A stretch of 64,000 nucleotides of DNA from contig NC_085867.1 of the NCBI RefSeq assembly GCF_034702125.1, positions 40,544,983-40,608,982 on the forward strand, read 5' to 3'. Every line of letters starts with the position of its first letter. Positions within the stretch are counted from its first letter, which is position 1. The position numbers were made by a program, and so were the translations under genes. The DNA is from Engraulis encrasicolus (taxonomy: Eukaryota > Chordata > Actinopteri > Clupeiformes > Engraulidae). Below, one piece after another: positions 1-13,984 of this stretch. The notes beneath the pieces are model-generated. The model ran no database searches. It had not been told where the DNA came from and saw only the letters and a program-made list of their open reading frames with translations.

Positions 1-234
1 GGAAAAGCGCTACAGTATATAAATGCAGCCAAGTTACAGTCCATTTACTCCTGCCAAGATGCTGTGGCTATGCAGAATGACTGATACATAAATGTCTGCC
101 ATTGCTACATTTTCACTGTCTGTGAGGCGAGCATTCATTCAATTCCTTTGGTTTTCAATGATAAAGGTAAGCCTCAATCCTGGAAGAAAAACAAATCCTG
201 ATTCATTGGACTTCATCCTTTTTTCTTCACCTCG

Positions 235-235
235 C

Positions 236-292
<57 letters not shown>

Positions 293-297
293 GTCTG

Positions 298-377
<80 letters not shown>
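235..377. repeat. (CTGT)n then (CT)n
   Basis: Tetranucleotide run 235-299 adjoining a CT run 300-377. Confidence 0.98.
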
Positions 378-380
<3 letters not shown>

Positions 381-750
381 GGGAGGGTTGTCTTTTGATG
401 AAGAAAAACAGCTTGAGTTGAGTTGGATGGAGTTGAATCAATATCGACAGAAATGGTGGAGGAAGCCCTCCGGCTACTGCTATTGTGCACTGTCTTTCTT
501 GCCGGTAGACGATGTAGATTACCCCCTCGGCTGCATCTCCTGAGCATAGTTGTAGTCTGTGTTTTGGAAATAAAGGAGTTTTCGGTTGATGAGAATGCTG
601 TGTTAGAATGATGTTACGTCTGGGAAATGGCATAGGCCTCCTTACTGTCTGCTTACGGCTTATTTGATTATCCACCTTGTCAGGAATTATAAAAATGAGA
701 GGATTCTTATGAAGCCAAATGCATGTGTCTTTAATATTGTTTTTACTTAA

Positions 751-1086
751 AGGTACACTGTGCAGGAAATTGTCAAAAAAGGTACTGCAACTATGCTGCT
801 CATTGAAACTGTCGCCTATTGCCAAATTTGACCTTTTCATGATAGTTTACCAAGTAATAAACTCATATTTTCTTGTATGGCCCAAGTACAGTCATTTTTG
901 GAGCTAAAAATGGGCATTTCTGGAAATTCAAAATGGCATACCATGTATGAAAAGTGCAATTTTTCCAGTCATAATGAATACTTAGAATTTCATGGTGGTG
1001 GTAAATATTCATGAAAAAGGCAACATTAGTAAATTGGTAGCATGAATTTTGGAAATAAAAAAATCAAAATCTCACACAGTGTCCCT
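751..1086 (+). mobile_element. TTAA-target MITE, copy 1
   Basis: A 336-bp element flanked by TTAA on both sides (747-750 and 1087-1090). Its ends are AGGTACACTGTGCAGG and the inverted match ACACAGTGTCCCT. It has no coding capacity. Three more copies occur at 6076, 50056 and 60022. TTAA duplication points to piggyBac or Kolobok transposases; the family name is not certain. Confidence 0.8.
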
Positions 1087-1704
1087 TTAAGTTGAAAAAA
1101 AAAATGATGCAACAGTTACAATGATGCAACTTTGCTTCTAAAATGTAAAATATAGAGTGCTATTCATGCTGAGTGCCATTCATACTTTACTGATCATAAC
1201 ATTTACATTATCACAAGATTTTCCTATATTTTTTCCCACACTGTATTCAAGACATACAGTACAGTATCGACACCAACTGAATTCTTGCAAGGGTACTCAA
1301 CAAAGGATCAAGTGGGCTTCACATGCAAACGGAAAGGTCCTGACCATATTATATGCATGAAAGAAATGGTGAATTAAAATTGAATTGCTTTTTACAGTCC
1401 CATATGGCGTCTGAGGAATGCATTAGCACTGTACTATATGCAAATAGGCCTTCTCCCCACTGCATTGAGACTTTGCATTGAACCTGAAAATGCTTTGCGA
1501 AAATGACAAAAGATGGAAAGAAAAAAATGTGGCATCACATCATGCTTATGTGTATCACATTTGGGGAAAATTGACTATATATACATGTATATACATCAAA
1601 GGTGCAGCAAATATATGACATTTGAGGTAACACTGATTAACGTAGAAATCCTAGTAAAAATACATCATTATAAATAGCCTACAACGAGACCTCAAAACCA
1701 GATT

Positions 1705-1877
1705 TAACCCCTTAAGACACAGCATTATGAATTAGCTGTTACCAGAATGGCAATGACCAAGTCGTAATGTATAACTAAAGGCCCCATGCACTGTCATAGT
1801 AGTGTAGTACTATGGTAGTTAACTTTCAATGTCTATTACAGCGTGCCTCAGGAGGTACGGCGTGCATTAAGGGGCTA
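1705..1877. mobile_element. short TA-flanked inverted-repeat element
   Basis: About 173 bp bounded by TAACCCCTTAA and the inverted TTAAGGGGCTA, 10 of 11 bases matching, with TA at both ends as in Tc1/mariner-type target duplication. Non-coding. Confidence 0.55.
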
Positions 1878-2008
1878 CAACCAATATATCTTATCACAAT
1901 GAAAAGAGCATTTGTTTGTTTGTTTGTATTTGTATAAGATCGGTAAGTTATGTGGATGGAGAACAGATGGAGAAACATCCTCACAGGAGAAAGTGTGAGA
2001 GAGAGGGG

Positions 2009-2010
<2 letters not shown>

Positions 2011-2070
<60 letters not shown>

Positions 2071-2095
2071 GAGAAAGAAAGAGAGAAAGAAAGAA
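2011..2095. repeat. (GAAA)n
   Basis: About 85 bp of GAAA with a few GAGA units. Confidence 0.97.
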
Positions 2096-2748
2096 GGGAA
2101 GGGAATAGTGAGAGACCTGAGATTTACCCCCTGGTGAAGAATCCAAGCGGTCTCACACCAAACTCATCTGGCTTGTGATCCTAATGGGTGGTCTTAAGCA
2201 CCGTATACACAAGGCTGGATTACTGCACGGCCTACCGAGCACGGGTCCCGGGGCCCAAGAGTCATGGAGGCCCTGAATGTCAGCACATTTCCTTTTTCAT
2301 ATTGCGCTAAAATCACACTTTTAGCAAGAGCATTTTCACATTTTCACTGAACACATAACCCCAAACCCCCGACAACACGGAGTCTCTAACATCTGCCATG
2401 AAGCCCCTGAATCTGTTTGTGATCTACCAACACAAGAGGGGGCCCAATCTTGTTTTCTGGCCCAGGGGCCCATGGAATCATACTCCGTCCTTGCATACAG
2501 CATGTCCTGTAAGAGCAATATGCACACATGGCTGCTCCTTCAGGAGATGAGCTAATTCTCACATCATTAGGCTCCTTATGTAATATACAGTACAGTGCAC
2601 TTCTTGTTTTCTCTTGCATGCATAATAGCAGTCCTCCCACTCTGGCGTTTCACGTGTTGTTTTCATTTAACAGTGGTGGAGATGGCTTCATATCCTGAAG
2701 CAATATGCAACTCTTACAGTACACAGCTATGTTGACCTAGTCTAAGAC

Positions 2749-2878
<130 letters not shown>

Positions 2879-3244
2879 ATGATGAACCACTTCCTGGACC
2901 CATAATTGGCCTTCGTACAGTGCAGAGGTGCATGGCAGAGCCATGGAATTTCATAGAATGTATATATTTTTAAAAACGTATTTCTCCGAAAAGAAAATGC
3001 GAGCATGTACATTTTAGGCATGATAACCTGAACTCAAACCCACACCCAAGAAGAAAAAAGAAAAGAAAAAAATCTGTCTGGTAACATTTATTGTTGATGT
3101 GACAGAGGGTTGCCAACTCTCTGGGGAAAAAAAACAAGGGACACCTCATTCATGTAGGGGGTGTGGGGGTCCTGTCACAGAAAACGGTGTATTTCTTAGG
3201 TTTTTTGAAAAAAAAAAGTTTTAGATGTTTTAATGCTGGTGTTT

Positions 3245-3530
3245 TAACCCATTCAAGCCTACGGCACCTGCAAAAAAATGTCTGCTGAATGTCTAAGTCC
3301 TTTTTGGGAAAAGGTGCCCTCAGCCTAAAAATATAAATATATCAGCCTCCGAAGCACATAAAATCATGACATGAGCTGCATTTACTGTAAAATGTACCCT
3401 AATCTTACATTAAAATGTGTTAAGTTTTAATTAATGAACTCAAACCTCAAGAACCTGAATACAGCACCCATGCAGCTTCAGGCACCTGGGTTAATGCTGT
3501 GCATATGCAGCATCAGGATTGAATGGGTTA
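3245..3530. mobile_element. TA-flanked MITE
   Basis: A 286-bp element with perfect 11-bp terminal inverted repeats TAACCCATTCA and TGAATGGGTTA. Flanking TA suggests a Tc1/mariner-type target. Internal sequence is non-coding. Confidence 0.6.
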
Positions 3531-3913
3531 CGACTGATTCGAAGGCCCTTTAGATGTTATTGTGGCAGATGTTTTAAGGCTGACAAAACCCCTCCTGTTG
3601 CCTCAAATATACATCTCATTTTTCAGCAGACTCCAATCAAAAAACATGAATATTTTTAACTTAAAAACAGCAGAAGTTGCTGAGTGGGCTGCTTGCAAAA
3701 TGTCTTTTTTTGAGAGGGTCTGACTGGCCACTCTTTTCAACATGCACTCTTCTCAATCAAACACTTAAAGCACCAGACAGTCTGATTGTAATGCCATCTT
3801 GACTCCTTCAATGCTATGCAGTATCCCCTTTATTGAGAAAAACATGGACTGATTTCTTCCTCTGGTAGTGCATTTGTTTTTGGCCTCAACCCCCACCCCT
3901 TCTTATGACAAAA

Positions 3914-3967
3914 ACAACAACAACAACAACAATAACAACAACAGCAACAACAACAACAACAACAACA
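3914..3967. repeat. (CAA)n
   Basis: About 18 units with two substitutions; gives a poly-Asn frame that is not a gene. Confidence 0.95.
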
Positions 3968-4379
3968 GAATAAATGTGGATCCATTTCCTCCTTCAGTTA
4001 CACTTTGTTTTCAGGTTCCTGTTACATTATGGTTTAACAAAGTATGTCCCATCATGTAATATTGTCCAGTTGCACGGCACCATTCTGGTGGTGGTTATGG
4101 TGAAGGTACCTGTTACAATAGCCTATCTATGGTTTAATAATGTATGCAATGGCATGCAACGGTGTAGTATGTATTTGCATTATACCATTAGGATTAGAGC
4201 TAATTTTACATGTTGATGCATGCACTACAGAAAAAAGTTGTATCCCTCCTTCCTCATTTTTCTTGCTGCTTACTTCTATCACAGCTGTGTGTGCGCACAC
4301 ATATTTTTAGATATGCAGCGGCAGCAAACAAAGCCATGCTTGACTGGCATTAAGGTTACGCATTGCTTGCTCCATATTG

Positions 4380-4920
4380 CTACCATGCTCCAGATGTGGC
4401 CTCAGATGAGTACAGAGGTGGGTGGGTGGATGGGTGGATGATGTTAGTGTTAGCAACCCTATGCTAATCAGAGATCATGTACAATATCTTTGGTTTAGAG
4501 TTAAGTGGGTGGGTGGATGTTGTAGCAGCCCTATTCTAATGCTTCAACGGTATGCTAATGGAACACAAAGGTCTCACCAGAGGGTTATCTCTGGCATGAC
4601 GAGTGTTGGCTGAGTGGGTGGGTGCAGGGCTGTACTGGGGGAAAAAATAAGGCCCGGGCACTTTTGGCTTAAAGGGGCCCCTCATAATTAGAGGCGCAGA
4701 ACTGATGGGCCTCTATTTTCAGAAATGTTAAAAAATAATAATACTTTTTCTTTTTTTAACATTTCTGAAAATAGGGGCCCATAGGGGTGCAGGGCCCATC
4801 AGTTCTGTGCCCGCTATTCCCCGACGTAGCCACCTTATGCTAACGCTGCCGCAACGCTATGCTAATGGAACACCAATGGAACACCAAGGTCTCACCAGAG
4901 CCTCACCTCAAGCATGACCG
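4380..4920. repeat. local duplication around a foldback repeat
   Basis: Direct repeats of GCTAATGGAACAC followed by AGGTCTCACCAGAG occur at about 4554-4581 and 4860-4900. Between them (4625-4807) is a GC-rich dispersed repeat beginning CAGGGCTGTACTGGG. It contains an inverted repeat: 4697-4735 pairs with 4751-4807, sharing ATTTTCAGAAATGTTAAAAA. Several (GGTG)n runs lie at its left end. Confidence 0.55.
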
Positions 4921-5326
4921 ACTAGGCAAACAGCAGCACAAAGATACGCATGGAAATAAAGGCTACATTTGGAGATCAGAGAAATGCTGCTTCTCAGTTG
5001 CAATGGATGACTCATGAATTATGCAATAGGACTGAATGCATGCATAAACTACTATATTACACTACCCTCATTTACTTGTTTGTGCATGCAATTTACCAGC
5101 AATTTACACTGAAGAATTGTTAGGCCTCTTAACTGTAGAAACCGTATTCATTAGGAAGCCGAGCAGAACTTACTACATAGGCCCTGACTTTTTTACTTTT
5201 GTGAAAGCTCTGTTGTCCTCCTTTAATATATATGGATGTACTGTACAAGTTCAATAAATTGTCCTTTTACTCAATATATGTAGGCCCTATATTCCTCTCT
5301 GTCCTCAAACCCAATTCAACCTCGTT

Positions 5327-5361
5327 CTGTCTGTCTGTCTGCCTGTCTGTCTGTCTGTCTG

Positions 5362-5406
<45 letters not shown>

Positions 5407-5413
5407 CTCTCTC
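5327..5413. repeat. (CTGT)n then (CT)n
   Basis: Same compound structure as at 235-377, shorter. Confidence 0.95.
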
Positions 5414-6075
5414 CGCTGCTTTGTAAAGGATGACTCTCCCACAACGTCCTACAACAGAATTAAATCTTCCCACAGGAGAGAGGCACGCACTTCTGCAAAG
5501 GTGACACACAAACACAAACGAAGAGGAACTGATTACCACCGTGCTTGCGGTTTAATCAAAACTATCACTTATCTCTTGCTGCCAAATTGACCTTCCAGCT
5601 AACCTTTGCTAAGCGAGGACTTTCATCATCGCAACCGAATCTGAAAAAAAAAGTCTGAAAGATTAAAGGCCTCTACATTCCCTCAGTTAATTGCAACCTT
5701 ATTAATGCTGAGTCCATTTAAAATATGTTTAACAAAGAAGGAAGATGGGCAGTGTGTGAGCGGACTGTAACTGATCAGTACACTCTATCACCTTACCCAG
5801 GTAGGCCTATATATACTTAGGAGCATATTGCAAAAAAACCTTCACAATAACATTGAACACAATAATAAACGTCCAGCAGCAGGGTGTGCCAAACACATAT
5901 ACGCTTGAAATCATTATTTAGTAGGTTTTTATTGAGATTCGTTTAATTTTACGAAAGGTCTCAAGTCTATGCTATGGGACCTGCAACGATACAAATTGTG
6001 GAGAAATATGCACAGAGAACTATCAGTGATATACATTGTCATCAGTGCACCAAAAACTTTGCACCAAAACCTCAA

Positions 6076-6445
6076 AAAGGTTCCCTGTGAAATAATTGCA
6101 GTAGTTTATTTCCAGAATTCATGCTGCTTATTCACAAATATTTCATGAATACCTGCCACCACCATCAAATTCGAAGTAGTCCTTATAACTGGGGAAATTA
6201 CACTTCAAATACACGAAAAGGGAGATCTTCTCCATGGCCACCATTTTAAATTTCCAGAAATAGACATTTTTAGCAGCAAAACTTACTGTACTTTGGTCTT
6301 ACTAGTAAATGTTTATCATATTTATATTACTTTATGGTTAAATATTCATGAAAAGACCTAATTTGACAATAAGCAGCAGAGTTTCAATGAGAAGCATAGT
6401 TGCAATACCTACTCTGACCACCATCGGCCACCATCCTACACAGTG
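6076..6445 (-). mobile_element. TTAA-type MITE, degenerate copy 2
   Basis: Reverse-oriented relative to copy 1. It keeps the internal blocks TTTATTTCCAGAATTCATGC and CATTTTAAATTTCCAGAAAT, and the terminal CACAGTG, but both ends have decayed and the TTAA sites are lost. Boundaries are approximate. Confidence 0.65.
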
Positions 6446-6652
6446 AGTGCACCTTCACAGTGCGCTGCGGCAGTGTGCTGCAGTTGCTCCTTCTCATGTT
6501 GAGCCATGTGTTTACTGCTCACCCTGTGGAGGGAGTAAGAATCTCCATCTGCATACGGGGCATGACCCCTGGAAAAGTGCACAGTGGTGCATTCCCATCA
6601 CGTGGGTGATTGGTGATCCGTGCGTGGAGGCGGAGGAGTGTAGTGTAGGGGC

Positions 6653-6680
6653 CTTGCTTGCTTGCTTGCTTGCTTGCTTG
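6653..6680. repeat. (CTTG)n
   Basis: Seven perfect units. Confidence 0.95.
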
Positions 6681-7485
6681 TGACCCCTTCTGTGTACTGT
6701 GTACACATGACCCCGTGTAGGATTTGTAACCTGACTGAGATTTGCACAGTACAGCAGGGGATAATCTGGTCCTTCGCGGACCTCTAAAGACAAACGACCC
6801 CAGCCCAGACGGCGGATATATAAAGAGAACTTTCCCCTCCGCATGGGGGGATGAGGCTGAAACATGATGGCAGATTGTCAGTTAAGTCAGTACAGGTCCC
6901 CAAACAGACCTCCGTTTCCTGTCTGAAAAGTAGGGCGGCCTTTGCAAAACCTGAAAAAAATATTGCTTGTGACATAACTATGATTGTGCATTGCTTGTCT
7001 TATTTTTTTCCTGTTATTTGTTCGTTTATTTGTATGTTTATTGCATTTCATTTTTTTGGCGATGTGCAGCTGCTTTCCCACCCACACAGCTCCACCGCTC
7101 TCCGTTGGCTTCATTTGCATGTTTTAAATGGTTCCATATTGGCTGACCTCACGTTGGCCTTAAACACATGTTCAGTATCAGTGCAAGAAATTGAATGCAA
7201 ATCAAATATGTAAAAAAAACCCACCATGCAACATGTTGCCTTAACAACGAAAAAGTTGGTACAAAAGTGGTTATGCAATATTTTTTTCTCCAAACATACT
7301 GGTTCATTCGTGGAGCTATTTTGCATATCCTTATGCATGTGATTGAACCCTCCTCTGACTCCCACCCTCACACACATGCATAATTCACAGTTTTTCCCAG
7401 TATTTCTGTGTAGGAGTGAAACCTTACTAGGCTTAAGGTCCCCATTACACCACTGGTGTGCATGAAATCGCTTCATACTACTGTG

Positions 7486-7645
7486 CAAGGGCGGAGCGAT
7501 AGGCAGGGCACACAGGGCAATTGCTCCTGGGCCCAGTGCCCCTCCTATGTTGATGGTGGGGGGCCTATTTTGACCTTGACAGGCCATATGAGGGGCCCTA
7601 TCAGTGTTTTGCCCTGGGGCCCTGTGTGCAATTGTTCCGCCACTG
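7486..7645 (+). mobile_element. hAT-like MITE, copy A
   Basis: A 160-bp GC-rich element from CAAGGGCGGAGC to TTGTTCCGCCACTG. The flanking 8-mers CTACTGTG and CTACTGCA agree at 6 of 8 bases. It matches the copy at 59009 closely, including ATCAGTGTTTTGCCC. Confidence 0.75.
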
Positions 7646-7989
7646 CTACTGCAAGCGTACTCGGTTTGTACAGATCTTTTGCCAGGACAGTAGATACCAA
7701 AAACATATTTGTTAATCTAGCCCATACATGGTAATTATTTAAGTACACCGTGCTTTTCCGTGGTGCATCTCCAATGAATAAATAGTATGAAAGGAGAGAT
7801 GTATGGCACTCTTCAACGTCTTCTTTCTGTGACATTTATTTAAGTGTCTCACTACAAATTTTGTTTGCCGCGGTAACGGCTTCAATCAAATTACCACAGC
7901 AATGTACCTCATTCAGTAATTTGATTTCTTAGTGCATGTATACTTAGATATCTAAAACAAATCCAGTTCTGAGCTGCCAGTAGCTCAAC

Positions 7990-8202
7990 CAGAGATTCTT
8001 TAAGTATATAGAGATATGCCAATGTAATAGATTGCTATGGGCACCTAACATGACCAGGTTCCGGTCTGCCTAAAGGGGCGTGTCATAATACTCCTAGCAT
8101 TGAATAGAACAGTCTGCCTAGGTCTCCCCCCCCTCCCCCTTGCAATAACAGAACCCGGAAACAATGGGCCAATGGAACCTCTCTCTCTCTCTACTCTCTC
8201 TG
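7990..8202 (+). mobile_element. hAT-like element, family CAGAGA, copy 1
   Basis: A 213-bp element from CAGAGATTCTTTAAG to CTACTCTCTCTG, flanked by GCTCAAC at 7983-7989 and 8203-8209. A sister copy sits at 22341. Shared internal blocks include ACCAGGTTCCGGTCTGCCTA and AACCCGGAAACAATGGGCCA. Confidence 0.8.
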
Positions 8203-8733
8203 GCTCAACTAAGCAGTGCATGTACACATGCTGAGTGTCTTGTTCTCCTATGGCTATGGAATTTACCTTAGATGTCTGCCTTGATCATCTCCTACTTGCT
8301 GGTTTGGGATGACACAGTGAGCGTTGATTAATCTAACATTCTTTCAGCAAGTTTTTTTAAAAATCCTCGTCCTTTAAAACAACGTCTCATTTTTATTTTT
8401 CCAGCATCAAAGGATATCGCAAGTTAGAGTAATGTAGGATGTGGTTGAACGTCATAAACACATCGAGTTGTGGGGCTATATTTGTGAAAAGTGACAGTAT
8501 TGGGTGATTCCTGGACTAGGTCTTTACTTTGTGATAACAGATTGCATTTGTATAGCACCTTAACCGGACAGCTTGAAGATTGGGGTGAATAGTTCACTGA
8601 CTGTGACACAGGATGAGAATTACTGTAGTTCACTTTAAACGCCACCTGATCCATGTTAGATCATATCAGATCAGGACTGACCTTTCGACCCCTCTGACTC
8701 CACGATTATGGGTCACTTAATGCAGAAAGTCAT

Positions 8734-8892
<159 letters not shown>

Positions 8893-9626
8893 TTACGAGC
8901 ACATGCACATATATACATACACAATATGCCCATGCACATTTGACAGAAGACCACAGCGTTTTCCACAACCTCCCACAACAAAAATACATTCCGCATGCCT
9001 GTATAGACTTGTATAGTGAATTATATACAATTTAGATCTGGTTATCCCATACACAGCATTTTCTTCAGCATTTTCTATATGTTTATTCTGCACTATTCAT
9101 TTGCATGGGATGTAATGCGAATCTTGACCCCTGTGACTGTATTGACGTTTATATAGGCTATAAGATCACAGATGTTTTGGCATCACCTGCAACATCCATG
9201 CCTATGGTATATCCACCCACTGAGCTCCTGTTTGGGCCAGACTTGAAAAGCGAAATGGTGGACCGGAGGATAGCGGAGGACCAGAGGGCAGTGGAGGACA
9301 GGATGGGAGGATGCTGATGTTTTTACTCACTTCTGCCCAGGGCGTAGAGGGAACTGCAGGCAGGCGGGCGGGTGGGCAGGGAGGATAGCAGGCAGGCAGG
9401 CACTAATCTTGATTGACTTATCTGCCGGAACAGACTTCATTATCTGTCTGAGATCAGAGGGGGCTAGGCCTACCGGCAAGTGCTTTGAAGCCGCGGTTTA
9501 AATCACATGCCTTAACTGCTGATGCCACCGCTACTGCAAAATGTCAATACATGTAAATAAACCTCAGCTTACAGTTAACGGCACAGCCCCTGACACTCAT
9601 GTCAATGTGTGTTTGTGGTATGTTTT

Positions 9627-9627
<1 letters not shown>

Positions 9628-9709
<82 letters not shown>
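9628..9709. repeat. (CT)n
   Basis: 82 bp with one A interruption at 9700. Confidence 0.97.
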
Positions 9710-10274
9710 TCTCAATTTCCTTCATTCTCCATCTCTCTTCTCTTCTTCTCAAGCTCTCCTTTTTTTCTGTCCTCGTGTGTGTGCGCGCATGTGCGCATAT
9801 GTGGATGTGCCTTTGAGCATGCATATATTTGAGTGCACAGTACAGTGCAGTACAGTACAGTATGTGTGCATACTGCTCATCTTGCTTACAAGGAATTCTT
9901 CCCAGGAATTTCCGTGGAGTGGCTTAGGATGAGGAGAGGGGGGGGTGGCTGTCTCAGTCCACAGCCGTGGCATGGCGGCCATCTCTTATGAGGCTTTCCC
10001 TCTGATTGTGTCCTCTGACTGTGACTTATGCTAATTTGGCCCACACGGGGACTGGGACTGGCTGACTGGCTGACCTCCTCCCTGCTTGTTCATTTTCATT
10101 TCTGCCCTTGCCTTCATCCCCACGAGCACCGATTGCCATATAGATTCATATGGTATTATATTATATTACGGTAATAGTCAACACTTTGTTATCGACCCAA
10201 GACTTGAAACAGCACTAGCATCCATAAATGTTTAAAGGTGGTTTGACCAAGAAAGGAATTCTGTATCCTGGGGG

Positions 10275-10423
10275 CAACCATGGGCTAAACCCTTACCTTC
10301 CCCTACACCTCCATCCATGGCTGAAGTGCCCTCGAGCAAGGCACTTAACCCCACATTGCTCCAGGGACTGTAACCCATACCAAGTATTGTCAGCTAAGTG
10401 TCATGTAATGCAATGCCATGTGG
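10275..10423 (+). mobile_element. SINE 3' portion
   Basis: Contains the fish SINE block GAGCAAGGCACTTAACCCCA and the tail TCAGCTAAGTGTCATGTAATG. The tRNA-like head is missing, so this is a truncated copy. A related tail lies at about 21511-21565. Confidence 0.6.
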
Positions 10424-10656
10424 TTTATCCAACAAGAACACAGGTGGAGTGCGGCATTCAACATTCCGGAGGTTTATTCTGGATGCTTCTAGAGTTACAG
10501 CTGACTGTGGCCAGCAATAGTGTAGCTGGTAGGATTTTAAGCATTGTTGTAAAAAAAATACCTAGGCTGTGCATTTTTGTCATAAACTGGTTAAACTCCT
10601 CACACATACATTATATGCTGCTTGACTGGGTCGACTGTCTATAAAAAGGATGGATC

Positions 10657-10840
10657 TAGGGGCGCTGTGGCGCAGTGTGCTAAGCCCCCCACAGTTGGGC
10701 TTGCATTCCCACCCACAGGGACCCTGGTTCGAGTCCGGCCGGGGTCATTTCCCAATTCTCCCCTGTCTCTCTGTCCCATTCGCTTCCTGTCACCATCTTC
10801 GACTATTCTGTCAAATAAAGGCATAAAAAGCCCCTAAAAA
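10657..10840 (+). mobile_element. tRNA-derived SINE
   Basis: The head has A-box-like GTGGCGCAGTGTGCTAAGC and B-box GGTTCGAGTCC at tRNA-like spacing. A tRNA-unrelated body (TCGCTTCCTGTCACCATCTT) and an AATAAAGGCATAAAA 3' end follow. This is an RNA polymerase III-type retroposon; it is not a tRNA gene. Confidence 0.85.
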
Positions 10841-10865
10841 TATATATATTTATTTTTAAAACATT

Positions 10866-11020
10866 TTTTTAAAGAAAATGGACCAATGGGCCATCCCTTC
10901 CAAACGGTGAGCCGTTTCTCTCAAAAAAACAAACAAACAAACAAACAAACAGTAACAGCCTTTGGGACTGTTGGCCCATCAGGACATTGCCCTGTGCTCC
11001 AGATTACCAGGCCAGCCCTG
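10866..11020 (-). repeat. dispersed repeat, CAGGGCTGG family, copy 1
   Basis: Ends in CAGATTACCAGGCCAGCCCTG, read inverted as a CAGGGCTGG terminus. It matches the copy at 18845-19010, including the (TTTG)n and GGCCAACAGTCC segments. Probably a hAT-related non-autonomous element; boundaries approximate. Confidence 0.55.
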
Positions 11021-11757
11021 ACGGCTGTTGGGTACATCCTGCCTAGATCCTGTATTAAATCCTTTCATTTGCACACTAAGCACTATACCAAAGGCATTGT
11101 CCTAATGTCTTACCTCAGAGGGGTTGTTTTTAAAAACTTAGATTTGTTTTTAACTACCAGCATTGCTGCTATTATACAAGGAGTGGGGAAATACACTACC
11201 GTATCAAGCCTTTAAAAAATACAATCTAAATAAACTTGTGCCCAAATGATGATTTCTAAATGGATCCCGCACACGAGTAATGGGTGACAAATTTATTTCG
11301 TGCAAAGTAACCTACGTATGCAAGTGAAACGACTAAATATTAGCCTGTCCAGTATATAGCTCCTTTTGCTCAAATAAAGAAGGAAAAGAAAGCATATAGG
11401 GAAAATCATGTCTGCAAGGCCTACAGAGAACAGGAGGACAGGGCGTAGCAAGAAGAAAAAAAAAACCTCACTGTAGGAACCTGAATCTAGCGTCTTGATT
11501 TAGCACTGCTACTTTCTCATCCATAGTTCATCAGCCGGCCGCAGCAACGTCTGAATGGAGCCTGAAGATAGACACTGTCTATGGGGAAAATCAGCAGAGC
11601 GGGCAAAAAAAAGTAAGGAAGCAGAGGGAAGGAAAAATGAGATGGAAAAGAAATCCCGCTTTAAAAGGGGAAGATGTGATCTTTTGTTCGTTGGCAATCA
11701 GCTTTCGGACAATGACCCGCTCTGAGCCACTGGGCTCTCACTGCTATGTAGGAGAGC

Positions 11758-12042
<285 letters not shown>

Positions 12043-12600
12043 TATCTGTCCACGAAGATAGAAAAAGACTTGGGTGTGTTTGTGTTGTGTGACTAAACAT
12101 TCGATGTATGGAAAAGCAAGAGTTCCATCGCCTTTCATTTTCACCTGTGATATGTTTGGACAAAAAAAATGAACAAAATATGTACGGATCAGTAGTCTTG
12201 AGATACGGCTATTTGAAAAGTAAGTAGCTCACTATAGAATTTTCCTCTGAAGGAGAACAAAGGTCCTTAAGGGAAAACCATTGGACTCTCAGACTCACAA
12301 AGGAGTCATCAGCACTACCTTAGTGAGATAATTAGCAATTTATCAAATGGGTGCAGCCGAGCATTTTATGCGGGCGTGTGAATGTGAATTTTGGTGAGGT
12401 ATTTTTGGCTCATGGTACTTGTCATGGTCAAGTTCTTTGAAAAGCCTCTCTTGACCCTTCATTAATTTCCCTCTGCAGCTTATTTTGTTCTCTAGAGATG
12501 AATAAGTCACTCAATCTTGCCCTTCACCATCTTTGAGTGTGTGGGTTTTTTTACATAGAGTATCACTTCAATTGGGTTTCACTTCAATCAATGTTTTTTA

Positions 12601-12724
12601 ATTGAATTGAATTGAATTGAATTGAATTTTATTTTATTTTATTTTATTTTATTTTATTTTATTTTGTTTTATTTCATTTTGTTTTATTTTATTTTATTTA
12701 TTCACTCATTCATTCATTCATTCA
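12601..12724. repeat. (ATTGA)n, (ATTTT)n, (ATTC)n
   Basis: Three successive pentamer/tetramer runs, each differing by one base change from the previous unit. Confidence 0.93.
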
Positions 12725-13169
12725 GCATTAGGATTTTTTTAATATTTTAAATCTCACATAGTATTGTATTTTGGATTGCTCGAAACCCTTTCAGGATTGT
12801 GTGTATGCTCCTCAATGACTAGAAACAATTTGAGCGACTTGAGCGACTGTTTATAGTTGGACTTCAGTAAATATTATGCAAATGAGCTATGATGCGGTAC
12901 AGTGACAGCCGCCACAGCCAATTGGAATGTAGGAATGCTTGCATTCTGCTTTTAACCCTTTGAGGAGTAAGGAATTTCTAGAGGTTCTTCTAGAATTTTA
13001 CTGGAACACTCTACAGCTCCTATAGATGCCTGTGTTAAAAATCTCGCAAAGACATTATGACATTATAATGAGGACTCAAAATTTGTTCAAAATTCTAATC
13101 ACATATTTGTGATGGTGCTCCTCGGGCATACCAAAGAAGGTGGATCTAATAAGAAGCGTCATTTTGTGT

Positions 13170-13388
13170 CTTTTCTGGTATCCACTTTATGTCGGGTGAA
13201 CGCCCCTTTAGGAGACCTTCGGTTAGGAGACCTTCGCAGTCCTGAGGTTGCGCTTAGCGCTGTAGATGGCGGTAGCGCACGTCTTGCGCAAACACCTCAA
13301 AAAGAGAAGAAGAAGTAGGGGACAACGCCCCCTTAGGAGACCCAACTTGAGCATACGCTTTTGCATTGAGTGGGCGTGTATTGCGATA
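13170..13388 (+). repeat. dispersed repeat with AGGAGACCTTCG motifs, copy 1
   Basis: Shares long stretches with 54899-55130: TCGGGTGAACGCCCCTTTAG, paired AGGAGACCTTCG units, GGTAGCGCACGTCTTG, AAAAGAGAAGAAGAAG and TTTTGCATTGAGTGGGCGTG. Inner inverted motifs (AACGCCCC...TTAGGAGA) occur twice in each copy. Unclassified. Confidence 0.7.
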
Positions 13389-13658
13389 TCTTGCTCTGAT
13401 TCAGTATTTTTGGGCATACTCTGTCGCTGCTATTGCTCGTATCAACTTAGTGTTTAGTTGCTTAGGTTGTGAACTGTCTACATAAACACTGTCACTGAAC
13501 GCTAATTCCTGAAATCACCTTGGCCAGGCGAGGGGTAAGCAGAGGTCAGACATGAGCCTATAATGCTATTTTGGTTTTTATTTTGAACGGAGATAATACC
13601 CTTTAATCTCGCCATGGATGGCTAGGCAACTTGTTAGGGAGAGACAGGCCACAGCAGA

Positions 13659-13951
<293 letters not shown>

Positions 13952-13984
13952 GTGTGTGTGCTGATTATAAAACATTGCAAACTT

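Noticed and set aside
10657..10740. tRNA gene
   Set aside because: A- and B-boxes are present but the cloverleaf stems are poor and a SINE body with AATAAA tail follows.
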